Below are positions 44,370 through 53,800 of a stretch of 64,000 nt of DNA, piece after piece. The notes beneath the pieces are model-generated. The model was not told the DNA's origin. It worked only from the letters and a program-made list of their open reading frames with translations, and did not search any database. The DNA is from Marinobacter oulmenensis (GTDB lineage Bacteria > Pseudomonadota > Gammaproteobacteria > Pseudomonadales > Oleiphilaceae). Every line of letters starts with the position of its first letter. Positions within the stretch are counted from its first letter, which is position 1. The stretch covers positions 310,001 through 374,000 of the forward strand of contig NZ_JACHFE010000002.1 in NCBI RefSeq assembly GCF_014201735.1, given 5' to 3'. The position numbers were made by a program, and so were the translations under genes.

Positions 44370-45323
44370 ATGGCCAGTAATGGGACGAGCGGAAATACAG
44401 GACAGACGGCAGCCGGACCCGACGAACGGAGTGGGGCATCGGGGCTTGCCGCACGTATTGACCGGCTGACGCAACCGGAGACCCGTGTCGACACCCCGAT
44501 CCGGGGTCTGAGCCTTCACCGCTGGGAACGCCCGACGGAGCCCACCAGCTATATGCTGGCGCCGAGCATTTGCCTGATCGGGCAGGGGCAGAAGCGGATA
44601 TTTCTGGGCGAGGAAATGTATGTCTACGATGCCGATCACTTCCTGATCACATCGGTGGATCTGCCGGTGGTCAGTCAGATTGTTGAAGCCTCTCCGGATG
44701 AACCCTACGTCGGGCTGACCATGGAAATGGATCTTCGCCTGATTGCCCAACTGATGCTGGAGCATCCCTCTCCCGATCAAAGCCGGTGCCCTGACAAACT
44801 CGGCATTGCCGTCAGCCGTATCAGCATGCCCCTGCAGGATGCGTTCAGCCGGTTGCTGGCGCTGCTGGAGAACCCGGAGGACATTCCCGCGCTGGCGCCG
44901 CTGATCAAACAGGAAATTTTCTATCGCCTGCTGCAGAGTGATCAGGGCGCCCGACTTCGGCAGATTACCTCCATTGGCAATCACAGTTATCAGGTTGCCC
45001 GGTCCATCGACTGGCTCAAGGAGAATTTCAGCAAGCCGGTCAAGGTTGAAGACCTGGCACGGAGAGCCGGCATGAGCGTGTCGGCTTTCCATAACCATTT
45101 CCGGTCCATGACGGCCATGAGCCCGCTGCAGTTCCAGAAAAAGATCCGCCTGAGTGAGGCCCGTCGGCTGATGCTGGCCGACCATCTGGACGCGTCCCGT
45201 GCAGCCTTTGAAGTGGGCTATGAAAGTCCTTCCCAGTTCAGCCGCGAATACAGCCGCCTGTTTGGAATGCCGCCGGTCAGGGATATCAAACGGCTGGTCC
45301 AGGACGCGTCGGGCGCCGCCTGA
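44370..45323 (+). CDS. AraC-family regulator, YqhC-like
   Basis: 317-residue regulator: N-terminal AraC_N-type domain (about 30-190) and two helix-turn-helix motifs at the C-terminus (about 215-310; VEDLARRAGMSVSAFHNHFR and ASRAAFEVGYESPSQFSREYSRLFG). This domain pairing is that of E. coli YqhC, which activates the aldehyde reductases YqhD and DkgA in response to glyoxal-type electrophiles. Here the divergent cupin-alcohol dehydrogenase pair is the obvious target. A cysteine (near PDQSRCPDKL, about 147) could sense electrophiles, though that is conjecture. Start ATG has GAGG upstream. Confidence 0.88.
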   Translation: MASNGTSGNTGQTAAGPDERSGASGLAARIDRLTQPETRVDTPIRGLSLHRWERPTEPTSYMLAPSICLIGQGQKRIFLGEEMYVYDADHFLITSVDLPVVSQIVEASPDEPYVGLTMEMDLRLIAQLMLEHPSPDQSRCPDKLGIAVSRISMPLQDAFSRLLALLENPEDIPALAPLIKQEIFYRLLQSDQGARLRQITSIGNHSYQVARSIDWLKENFSKPVKVEDLARRAGMSVSAFHNHFRSMTAMSPLQFQKKIRLSEARRLMLADHLDASRAAFEVGYESPSQFSREYSRLFGMPPVRDIKRLVQDASGAA

Positions 45324-45435
45324 AGCAGCTTCCGGCACATTCTGAAAAACGTTTGTAAAAACACCTATTGGGGATTGGTGGCGCGCGGTTTTTGGTATAG
45401 CTTTACCCTAGATCACAATAACAAGAGTAGAGCGC

Positions 45436-48400
45436 GTGCCAAGATCCCCGAGTCCGTCCGCTGATAGCCTGCACAGCCGCCTTTCCATCGTTCACTGGGT
45501 CATCGTAAGCCTGTCACTGGTGCTCACCCTGGGCGCCTGGTACATCGCCTCTTCTTTCGCCGAGCAGAAGGCACAGGAACAGTTCGAGCATGAAGTGGAG
45601 AGGCTCAACGAGCTGGTCCGGGACCGGATGAATAACTATATCTTCGCCCTGATTTCAGGTGTCGGCGCCATAAAATCGAATGGCGGTGACATGACGCGTC
45701 CGCAATGGCGAATTTTCAGCGAGTCGCTGGCCATGCCTGAGCGTCTGCCCGGCATCAATGGCATCGGAGTGATCTATCGGGTGCCACCATCCCGAATCCC
45801 TGAATTCCTTATGGAGCAACGGGCCATCTATCCCGAGTTCCGGATTCACCCCCAACATGAGCGCAATGATTTCTGGCCCATCACCTACATTGAGCCGGAG
45901 AACTCCAATCAGGCGGCCATTGGCCTGGATATGGCTCACGAAACCAATCGCTACACGGCGGCGGTCCGGGCCATGGAGACTGGACAGTCACAGATTACCG
46001 GCCCGATCATCCTGGTCCAGGATTCCAACCGCACTCCCGGCTTTCTGATGTACCAGCCGTTCTACGAGACGGCGGAGCCGCCCCGTACCCCGGAAGAACG
46101 GGAGTCGTCGTTTATCGGGCTGGTCTATGCGCCTTTCATCATGTCGAAGCTGATGGAAGGGACACTGGCCAGCGTCAACCGCCTGGTCCGGCTTAGGGTC
46201 ACCGACCAGGGCCAGCCTCTTTACGACGAATTGAGCGATGCCAACACCCAGGGCTATACGCCGGACTTTGAAACCCGCTACAGCCTGGACCTGTTCGGGC
46301 GCCAGTGGGACTTCCAGGTTCAGACCACGGAACGTTTCGGTGCGTTTAATAACAGCCTTCAGCCCAACATTATCCTAATCGGCGGCCTGATCATCGATGC
46401 GCTGATCATTGCCGTATTTTTCCTGCTGACACGCTCCAAGGCCCGGGCGGAGCGTCTTGCACAAAGCCGCACACAGGACCTCAGGGAGAACCTGGAATTC
46501 ATTGAAAACCTGACCAACAACCTGCCATTCGTTATCTCGGTCTGGGATGCCGACTTCAATAACCGTTTCATGAACAATCAGGTCGGGGAGTGGTTCGCCC
46601 TGACACCGGAGGAAGCCTTTGGCAGGCCCGCCCGGGATATATTTCCAGATGACGATGATCAGTCCCTGTTGAGCTTGATGCAGGCAGCACGTGACGGGCA
46701 GACCGTGCGGGAGGAGCGGGTTCTGGTCAGCCCGGAGAAAGGCGAGAGGAGCGTCTCGATGGCCTTTGTGCCCATTCGGGTTTCCGGCGGTCCGGGCGTA
46801 CTTCTGATCCTGACCGATACGACCGAGACCCGGGATCGGGAGCGGCAACTGGCCCGGCTCAACGATTACCTGCAGGAAGCAACACGGGAAGCGCAGGTGG
46901 CCGCAGAGGCTAAGGTCCAGTTCCTGGCCAATATGAGCCATGAGATCCGTACCCCAATGAATGCCGTGATCGGCATGCTGGTGCTGTTGAAGGACACCCC
47001 GCTGGACGACCACGCCAAACGCATGGCCGACAAGGCCTACAATGCGGCCGAAGGGTTATTGCAGTTGCTCAACAACATCCTGGACATCTCAAGGCTGGAA
47101 ACGGGCCGCACCGAACTGAATCCGACAGAATTCGCCACTCAGGAACTGCTCACCCGGTCTGTAGACCTGTTTGCACCTGCCTGCGCCACAAAGCAGATCG
47201 CTCTGGAGGTGTCGGTATCTGCGGATGTGCCCATGGCCGTGGAAGCCGATCTCCTGCGGATTTGCCAGGTCCTGACCAACCTCACCGGCAACGCGGTCAA
47301 GTTCACGGAAAAGGGCCGTGTGCTGGTCTCCCTGGCAGTCAAGCAGGGTGTCGCCAATCAGGCCTGGCTGATGCTCACGGTGGAGGATACCGGCATCGGG
47401 ATTCCGGAAGCGAAGCTCGATCACGTCTTCGAAACCTTCAACCAGGGGGATGGTTCCACAACCCGCAAATACGGTGGGAGCGGTCTGGGCCTGTCCATCT
47501 GCCGAAAGCTGGTGGAGCTGATGGGCGGGCAACTGGCGGTTGAAAGCCGGGAAGCCAGGGGGTCTCGGTTCAGTGCAAGCCTGCCGGTCACAGTGACCGA
47601 CTCCCGGACGATTGGCACGGTCGCACACTGGCCTGCTGCAACCGTGATCTGTATCGAGGGCGGGCTGAGGGAAAACGTCCTTGAGCCGCTTCAATCGGCC
47701 TGGAATCTCCAGATTGAGCAGTCTGCGGGCTGCAGGGACGCCATCCGTCAGTTCCTGGACAGAGCACAGAACGATCCAGACTGTTGGTTAATCGCCGATC
47801 TGCACCAATGTGGTGATGCCGATGAGGTTGGCGAATTGGCGGCAAGGGTTCTGTCCCTGCCGCCGGAAACCCGTAACCGGATTATTCATATCGATAGCAC
47901 TGGCTACCGGCCAGTGGCCGGAACTGAACTCCAGGCCCTCGCCGGGCAGGTTGTTCAGCCCCCGGTTGACGCTTTCAAACTGCTCGACGCCATGCAGCCA
48001 TACTCAGAGCCGGCAGAAGCTGTTGACCAGGCCACTGTGAATGAGCCGGACGCATTGTTTACCGGGGTCAGAGCTCTGGTCGTGGACGACGTGGAACTGA
48101 ACGGTGAAGTGGCCGAACTTTACTTCTCCATGTTCGGTGTGGAGTGTGGGACGGCTCAGACCGGCGCGGCCGCTGTCGCGTACGTGAAGGCGCAAGCCCC
48201 GGATCTCATCCTGATGGATCTTCATCTCGAGGGTGAAACCGGCCATGATATAACGCGGGAGATTCGGGCACTGGAGCTTTCAAAACAGCCAGTTATCGTA
48301 GGTTTCTCAGCCTCTATAACAACAGAGGACAGGGAAGGAGCCATGGCCGCCGGCATGGAAGACTATATTACCAAGCCGTTGTTGCCTGAAGCGCTTGAGC

Positions 48401-49050
48401 GTGTACTCAGCCGTTTCTTCACTGTTAGCGACCAGCCGGCCCGGAATGCGCCCCTCGCAAAATCCACGAACGATCTTTCAACCTGCCTGCCGTTCATGGA
48501 TTTTTCCTCCCGGTCAGCGATACACCTTCTGGACGAGCGCCAGCGGATTCGCGTTCTCGGCCTGTATGCAGAGAACACGGAATCAACGTGCCAGGTTCTG
48601 GAGCAGGCATACCGCGATTCGGACCTGCAACAGGTCCGCATGGCGGCACACCGACTCAAGGGCGGCGCGTGGAACAGCGGCGATTCCGTCGTCGGCGAAC
48701 TGGCCGCGCGTATTGAAGGAAGTGCTACTCTGGAAGAGGTGGCGGATGACCTTGGCGAGTTACTGGCCACGGCAAGGGCCCATGCCACAGACATCCGACA
48801 GACTCTGGCCAGCGTACCAGAGGAGGAGGAAACCCCGCTGGCCGCTGAAGAGATGGAGCAATTGCTTTCAGACGTGTGCGCCCGTCTAGAGAGCAACCGC
48901 TTTGTGAACGCGGAGCAGGTTTCCCATGTGGAGAGTTATCTGCGCCGCACCGACGGCGATGTAGCCGCCGTGAATTTCAGGTCTGCCATGGATCGGTTTG
49001 ACTTCAAACGATCGGCAGAGATTCTAAGGGAAGCCCATCATGCCGGATAG
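45436..49050 (+). CDS. Hybrid sensor histidine kinase (CHASE-PAS-HisKA-HATPase-REC-HPt)
   Basis: 1204-residue membrane phosphorelay protein. N-terminal membrane segment (about 18-38), CHASE periplasmic domain (about 75-290), second membrane segment (about 310-335), PAS (about 355-470), dimerisation domain with phospho-accepting His502 (NMSHEIRTP), ATPase domain with intact DTGIGIP and GSGLGLSI, a degenerate receiver-like stretch (about 735-855), a true receiver with Asp928 (LILMDLH) and an HPt domain with His1072 (AAHRLKGGAW). The start is GTG at 45436. It overlaps the next regulator gene by 11 bases, so its HPt probably phosphorylates the two following response regulators. CHASE ligands are typically small extracellular molecules. 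Confidence 0.93.
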   Translation: MPRSPSPSADSLHSRLSIVHWVIVSLSLVLTLGAWYIASSFAEQKAQEQFEHEVERLNELVRDRMNNYIFALISGVGAIKSNGGDMTRPQWRIFSESLAMPERLPGINGIGVIYRVPPSRIPEFLMEQRAIYPEFRIHPQHERNDFWPITYIEPENSNQAAIGLDMAHETNRYTAAVRAMETGQSQITGPIILVQDSNRTPGFLMYQPFYETAEPPRTPEERESSFIGLVYAPFIMSKLMEGTLASVNRLVRLRVTDQGQPLYDELSDANTQGYTPDFETRYSLDLFGRQWDFQVQTTERFGAFNNSLQPNIILIGGLIIDALIIAVFFLLTRSKARAERLAQSRTQDLRENLEFIENLTNNLPFVISVWDADFNNRFMNNQVGEWFALTPEEAFGRPARDIFPDDDDQSLLSLMQAARDGQTVREERVLVSPEKGERSVSMAFVPIRVSGGPGVLLILTDTTETRDRERQLARLNDYLQEATREAQVAAEAKVQFLANMSHEIRTPMNAVIGMLVLLKDTPLDDHAKRMADKAYNAAEGLLQLLNNILDISRLETGRTELNPTEFATQELLTRSVDLFAPACATKQIALEVSVSADVPMAVEADLLRICQVLTNLTGNAVKFTEKGRVLVSLAVKQGVANQAWLMLTVEDTGIGIPEAKLDHVFETFNQGDGSTTRKYGGSGLGLSICRKLVELMGGQLAVESREARGSRFSASLPVTVTDSRTIGTVAHWPAATVICIEGGLRENVLEPLQSAWNLQIEQSAGCRDAIRQFLDRAQNDPDCWLIADLHQCGDADEVGELAARVLSLPPETRNRIIHIDSTGYRPVAGTELQALAGQVVQPPVDAFKLLDAMQPYSEPAEAVDQATVNEPDALFTGVRALVVDDVELNGEVAELYFSMFGVECGTAQTGAAAVAYVKAQAPDLILMDLHLEGETGHDITREIRALELSKQPVIVGFSASITTEDREGAMAAGMEDYITKPLLPEALERVLSRFFTVSDQPARNAPLAKSTNDLSTCLPFMDFSSRSAIHLLDERQRIRVLGLYAENTESTCQVLEQAYRDSDLQQVRMAAHRLKGGAWNSGDSVVGELAARIEGSATLEEVADDLGELLATARAHATDIRQTLASVPEEEETPLAAEEMEQLLSDVCARLESNRFVNAEQVSHVESYLRRTDGDVAAVNFRSAMDRFDFKRSAEILREAHHAG

Positions 49051-49945
49051 TAAGATCAACCAGGCGACGATCATGCTCGTTGAGGATGAGCCCACATCCA
49101 TCGCCTTGCTTGCTGAAATTCTTCATGATCACTTTGAGCTGGTCGTCGCCCGCTGTCTGGAAGAAGCCATGGCTCAATTTTCACCACAAGTGGATATTGT
49201 TGTCCTGGACCTGAATCTGCCGGATGGCAGCGGTATCGAATTTGTACAGTGGCTACAGGACGAGCAGGCGATTGAACAGCCCCCGGTGGTTGTGGTGTCT
49301 GCCCAGGCGAATAATGACAGCGTCGTGTCGGCATTCGAACACGGTGCCATGGATTATGTGGTCAAACCCATCCATCCGGTGATTCTGCTGTCAAAGCTCA
49401 AAACCATGCTCGATCTCAAGTACAAAACCGAATTGCTGAAGTCCCAGGCGATCATTGACGGCCTGACGGGCATTGCCAACCGAGCGCATTTTGAACAGCA
49501 GTTCGAGCAGGAGTTCCGACGGGCCTGCCGTATGTCCCATCCCCTGGGGCTGGCACTGATTGACCTCGATAACTTCAAGACCATCAATGACAGCGGTGGC
49601 CACCTGAAGGGGGATCGTTGCCTCAAGGCACTGGCTGACTGTCTGAAGGAATGTTTCTGCCGGGCCGGGGACTCCATTTACCGGATTGGTGGTGATGAAT
49701 TTGCGGTGCTGTTAGCTGGCGCCCGGCTTGAACAGACTGTCCGGGCCGCCAGCCGCTTTTACCGGATGCTCGGGCAGAGGGCAGGAGCCGCTCCAGGCGA
49801 GCCGGCTTTTACTGTCTCAATTGGCTGTGCCAGCCTGGTCCCACAAGTTGATCAACCTCGTGATGCGCTGTTCAAAATGGCCGATGAGGCGCTTTATGAA
49901 GCCAAAGAGGTCGGGGGGAGGAACTGTGTCAGACCTGAACTATGA
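49040..49945 (+). CDS. Response regulator with diguanylate cyclase (REC-GGDEF)
   Basis: 301-residue cytoplasmic regulator like PleD/WspR types: receiver domain (about 9-128) with phospho-acceptor Asp57 (VVLDLNLPDG) and the conserved Lys in VVKPIHP, then a GGDEF domain with intact GGDEF (217-221). Phosphorylation probably activates c-di-GMP synthesis. No RxxD inhibitory site is obvious before the motif. It overlaps the kinase gene by 11 bases and the next regulator by 20. Confidence 0.93.
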   Translation: MPDSKINQATIMLVEDEPTSIALLAEILHDHFELVVARCLEEAMAQFSPQVDIVVLDLNLPDGSGIEFVQWLQDEQAIEQPPVVVVSAQANNDSVVSAFEHGAMDYVVKPIHPVILLSKLKTMLDLKYKTELLKSQAIIDGLTGIANRAHFEQQFEQEFRRACRMSHPLGLALIDLDNFKTINDSGGHLKGDRCLKALADCLKECFCRAGDSIYRIGGDEFAVLLAGARLEQTVRAASRFYRMLGQRAGAAPGEPAFTVSIGCASLVPQVDQPRDALFKMADEALYEAKEVGGRNCVRPEL

Positions 49946-52148
49946 CAAGGCTCAGGGCGGAAGTCTTCCGACCTCCCTCCGACCCAGGGTCATGATTGTT
50001 GATGATGAGCCCTCCAACATCCGCATTCTGGCTGACGCCCTGCAGCTGGATTACGAACTGATCATTGCCAACAATTCCTTCGAGGCGCTGCGCATATTGC
50101 AGAACGGCGACGTGCCACATCTCATCCTGCTCGACATCATGATGCCGGGCATGGACGGATACAGCCTGTGCCGGAAAATCAAGAGTTCGCCGGGGCTGCG
50201 CAACGTTCCGGTGATATTCCTGACCGCCCTCACCGATACGGAATCCGAAGAAAAGGGCTTTGATGCCGGCGCCGTCGACTACATTGGCAAACCCATACGG
50301 CTGTCGACCGTGCGCGCCCGTGTGCGAACCCATATTTCGCTCCGGGGCATGCTTGATCACCTGTTCGAGCTTAACCAGGAGTTGTGTGAACGTATCCGTG
50401 AGACGGTGAAACTCAACGGCGATCTCCATGAGCGCGACCAGCGTCTTGGAGAGGCCAATGCGGACCGGAACCTGTTTGAAAGCGTCTTTACCGCGACCTC
50501 CGAAGGTATCTGTGTGCTGAACGCGGCCGGTGAAGTGCTTACTGTTAACCCGTCGTTCGAGCGGATAACAGGCTTCGCCCATTCCGACGTTGTCGGTCGG
50601 TGCCACACCGTGCTGGACGTGTTCGGCCTGGATAACACAATGAAAGAGGCCATCTGGCAAGCGGTCCAGACATCCGGCCACTGGACCGGTGAGATCTATA
50701 ACCGGCGGAAGTCCGGCGAAGTCTACCCGGAGCTCAGAACCATCCGTTGTGTGCGCGCAGATAGTGAATCGCCGCCCTATTACGTCACCATTTTTACCGA
50801 TATCTCCAATATCAAGGAGACAGAGCAAAGGCTGGAAGAGCTCACCTGGCGCGACCCCATCACCGGCCTGCCCAACCGGGCCCTGTTCCTGGATCAGTTG
50901 GGTGCGGTTCTGAAGTACTGTCACAGCAGCCGGATTACCTCTGCTGCCATTGTGCTCGACATGAAGGGGTTTCGCTCCATTAATGACAGCTATGGCTACA
51001 AGGTGGGTGACATGACCATCCGTGAAATCGCCAGGCGCCTGGAAGATACCGTGGGCGAGGATGACACAGTCGCCAGACTCGGCGGGGACGAGTTTGCCAT
51101 ATTGCTGGCACCCACTCGCTGGGATGCCCGGGAGGCCTACGCCCAGGCACAGATCCTGGCGGAACGGGTGCTCTGCGCGTTCAGCACACCGCTGGACTTG
51201 CCGGATTCCGGCCGACTGCCGCTGGATATGACGCTGGGCGTTGTGCTGTTGCCCAGCGATCAGTCTGTTACGGCATCGCAGGTGCTACAGCAGGCCGAAA
51301 CCGCCCATCACATCGGCAAACGCAGCAACCAGCCAATCACCTTCTTCAGTGATTCGATGAGCGAACGGGCGGCAACCCACGTCAAACGTGTCTCGGAACT
51401 TGTGGAAGGGCTGGAGAGGGGAGAACTGATCCTTTTCGGCCAACCCCAGTATGCACCGAACAAGACTCTGTGCGGGCTGGAAATTCTTGCACGCTGGCAG
51501 CATCCGGAGGAGGGCATTCTGGGCCCGGCTGCGTTCATTCCGGTTGCCGAAGAGTCCGGTCTGATCGTTCGTGTTGAGCGCGCCATTATCGAAAAAACGC
51601 TGGAATATCTGCCGGCTTTTCGCAAACGGCATCCCCATGTCCGCCTATCCGTCAATATTTCAGCCAAGCACTTTGCCGAGCCGGACTTCGTGCAGGTTTT
51701 GCTGGAAATGATCAACCAGTCGGAATGCGAGGCCAGCGACCTGATCCTGGAACTGACCGAAAGCGCCATGGTACACGACATCGGATTGGTAGCGGAAAAG
51801 ATGAACAGCCTCCGGTCTGCCGGCTGTGAGTTTTCACTGGACGATTTCGGTACCGGTTATTCGTCGTTGTCCTATCTCCGTCAATTGCCGTTCTCGGAGA
51901 TCAAGATCGACCGCAGCTTTGTGATGGATGCGCCGGAGGGTGGCACATCAGCTGACATCGTGGAAATGATCGTAAAACTCGGTGAAACCCTGAAAACCCG
52001 TGTGGTGGCGGAAGGCGTTGAGAACCGGGAACACGTCCGTTTTTTTGATGACCGTTATCCCAATGTGAATCTGCAGGGTTACTATTTCGCAAAGCCGGAG
52101 CCAGTGGGGCACTGGCTCTCGGAGCCTTCAGGATTCAGTCTAGCCTGA
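49926..52148 (+). CDS. Response regulator REC-PAS-GGDEF-EAL
   Basis: 740-residue regulator: receiver (about 20-140, Asp70 in LILLDIMMPGMDG), PAS (about 180-300), GGDEF (motif at 386-390) and EAL domain (EIL at 519-521, with Glu kept; SVNISAKHF, DDFGTGYSS, IKIDRSF and AEGVEN present). It can probably both make and hydrolyse c-di-GMP, giving the relay opposing outputs. GTG at 49926 is the chosen start: GGGGAGGAAC lies just upstream and the receiver begins 20 residues later; earlier in-frame starts fall deep inside the previous gene. Confidence 0.9.
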   Translation: MSDLNYDKAQGGSLPTSLRPRVMIVDDEPSNIRILADALQLDYELIIANNSFEALRILQNGDVPHLILLDIMMPGMDGYSLCRKIKSSPGLRNVPVIFLTALTDTESEEKGFDAGAVDYIGKPIRLSTVRARVRTHISLRGMLDHLFELNQELCERIRETVKLNGDLHERDQRLGEANADRNLFESVFTATSEGICVLNAAGEVLTVNPSFERITGFAHSDVVGRCHTVLDVFGLDNTMKEAIWQAVQTSGHWTGEIYNRRKSGEVYPELRTIRCVRADSESPPYYVTIFTDISNIKETEQRLEELTWRDPITGLPNRALFLDQLGAVLKYCHSSRITSAAIVLDMKGFRSINDSYGYKVGDMTIREIARRLEDTVGEDDTVARLGGDEFAILLAPTRWDAREAYAQAQILAERVLCAFSTPLDLPDSGRLPLDMTLGVVLLPSDQSVTASQVLQQAETAHHIGKRSNQPITFFSDSMSERAATHVKRVSELVEGLERGELILFGQPQYAPNKTLCGLEILARWQHPEEGILGPAAFIPVAEESGLIVRVERAIIEKTLEYLPAFRKRHPHVRLSVNISAKHFAEPDFVQVLLEMINQSECEASDLILELTESAMVHDIGLVAEKMNSLRSAGCEFSLDDFGTGYSSLSYLRQLPFSEIKIDRSFVMDAPEGGTSADIVEMIVKLGETLKTRVVAEGVENREHVRFFDDRYPNVNLQGYYFAKPEPVGHWLSEPSGFSLA

Positions 52149-52227
52149 TCAGGCTGCTAACCTTGAAGCGCTGTGTTCAACCCGGGTGTTAAAACAACCC
52201 ACAAAGCGAAGATCAATCCTTCGGCGA

Positions 52228-52485
52228 TTAACCGCGGTTGTCTTCAGACTCGACCACCAGGCCGCGAATAACCAATTGGCCACTGTAAGGGGCCTTTTCG
52301 GCGTCCTGGTGCTTGTCTTCGTCGTTCAACACCTCGCCGCGGCTGACAATGTGGCCGCTATATGGCGCCGGCTGAGCCTCTTCAATATTCAGCTTATCGG
52401 ATGCCCGGTCTGCCTGAGAGGCCTGCGCGGGAAGGGTGGCGATGGCGAAGATGGAAGCGAAGGCTGCAAGTGCAAGTTTGCGCAT
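52228..52485 (-). CDS. Small exported protein with an internal duplication
   Basis: 85-residue protein: signal peptide (MRKLALAAFASIFAIATLPAQAS) written here only as positions 1-23, cleaving near AQA. The mature part holds two imperfect copies of a motif, APYSGHIVSRGEV and APYSGQLVIRGLV, each followed by an Asp/Glu-rich tail. ATG at 52485 is chosen for its signal peptide and TGGAGA site; an earlier in-frame start would add 12 polar residues. No known family is recognised. It is leftward and alone, convergent with the c-di-GMP regulator gene. Confidence 0.6.
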   Translation of the reverse strand: MRKLALAAFASIFAIATLPAQASQADRASDKLNIEEAQPAPYSGHIVSRGEVLNDEDKHQDAEKAPYSGQLVIRGLVVESEDNRG

Positions 52486-52852
52486 AACTGATTCTCCAGA
52501 GTTTGATTGATTAACGCTCATATCGCGTCGCCAGAGGACCCGATATCAGATGGCAATCAGTATGCCGCCGGAGCAGTGTGGTGAATAATTCCAATCCTGT
52601 ATGCGCAATATCAGTTTCAGTGATATATTGGTCTGGCTATGTAGTTTGCTTAAGACTTACTCATTTTCCTCTTTGTTTTTGCAGATTCCTATTTTATTCG
52701 TCAAAACAAGGTGCTGAAGTTCTGACAATCTGAGTAAAAGGTTCAAAAATTTTAAACCTGTCGTGAGCTCGTAGCCGTAAAACTACGTATACATAAATAA
52801 ATATGATGTGTATTCAGAAGCTCTGAGAAAAATCAGCCGGAAAACCCAGCCC
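52486..52852. promoter_or_regulatory. AT-rich divergent promoter region with a 21-bp near-palindrome
   Basis: 367 bp, markedly AT-rich, without a supported gene. At 52739-52759 a 21-bp near-perfect palindrome (arms AGGTT and AACCT, AT centre, one mismatched pair) lies about 95 bp before the LysR start, where an operator would be expected. A shorter CGTAG/CTACG inverted pair follows near 52770-52787. Confidence 0.45.
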
Positions 52853-53800
52853 ATGAAGACCCAGGAACTGCAACTTCTTTATATCTTCGATGCCATCATG
52901 ACGGAGCGTTCCGTCACACGCGCTGCCGAGCGCCTGTCTATGACACAGCCAGCGGTCTCCAACGCGATCTCAAGGATGCGACAACAGTGGAATGACCCCC
53001 TGTTTATCCGAAAGGGGCGCAACATCGAGCCCACGTCCTATGCCCTGAGCCTTTGGCATCAGATCAGCGACCCCATGTTCGAGCTCACCAATGCCTTGAG
53101 CGCCACTCAGTTTGACCCGGGCTCATCCAGGCGGAAGTTCAGAGTTGCTGTTACCGATATCATCGTTGACATGATCTGGCGACCACTAATCAGAATGCTC
53201 GAAACCGAGGCGCCCGGCGTGGATGTGCACGCGGTTCCGTACACACCGGAGGGCAGTTACGTGGATCTCAGGGAAGCGCACGTGGATCTTGCGGTCGGGG
53301 TCCTGAACCAGCACGACTACAGCCTGCGCAGCACCTGGCTCTTCGATAGTGGTTACAGGCTGGCCATGCGCAAAGACCACCCGCTGGCCGGACAGGCATT
53401 CACCATGGAGAAGTTTCTCGAAGCCCGGCATCTGCTGGTCACCATGTCCGGGGACGCCCATGGCGCGGTTGACAGTTATCTGGACCAGAAGGGGCTGAGC
53501 CGTCGGGTCGCCACCACGGTTAACCATTTCTCGACCGTGCCGCAGATACTGGCGGAAACAAACCTGATCGCAACCGTACCGGAAATGGTCGGCCAGGACC
53601 CGGGATTTGTAGACCAGCTATGGATGGAGCCGCTGCCTTTCGAAGCGGACCCCATCAGCCTTTATCTGATATGGCATACCCGGCATGACCGGGACCCCGG
53701 CGTGGCCTGGCTAAGAGGGCACCTGGAACAACTGCTTCGGCAGCGCTGGCAGGTGATCATGAACGAAGCGCCGGACCAGAGCCGGAACCGCTCCCTCTAA
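52853..53800 (+). CDS. LysR-family transcriptional regulator
   Basis: 315-residue regulator of the NodD/LeuO-like type: helix-turn-helix (about 10-65; SVTRAAERLSMTQPAVSNAISRMR) and effector domain (about 85-300). ATG at 52853 begins the usual LysR N-terminus; a GTG at 52808 would add 15 residues and neither start has a strong ribosome binding site. Its stop shares 4 bases with the convergent telA-like gene. Target genes are unclear; the leftward small exported protein gene is the divergent neighbour. Confidence 0.86.
   Translation: MKTQELQLLYIFDAIMTERSVTRAAERLSMTQPAVSNAISRMRQQWNDPLFIRKGRNIEPTSYALSLWHQISDPMFELTNALSATQFDPGSSRRKFRVAVTDIIVDMIWRPLIRMLETEAPGVDVHAVPYTPEGSYVDLREAHVDLAVGVLNQHDYSLRSTWLFDSGYRLAMRKDHPLAGQAFTMEKFLEARHLLVTMSGDAHGAVDSYLDQKGLSRRVATTVNHFSTVPQILAETNLIATVPEMVGQDPGFVDQLWMEPLPFEADPISLYLIWHTRHDRDPGVAWLRGHLEQLLRQRWQVIMNEAPDQSRNRSL

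Noticed and set aside
52142..52155. AGCCTGATCAGGCT palindrome at the end of the EAL gene as a terminator
   Set aside because: No T-tract follows and the arms contain the stop codon; it may be chance.
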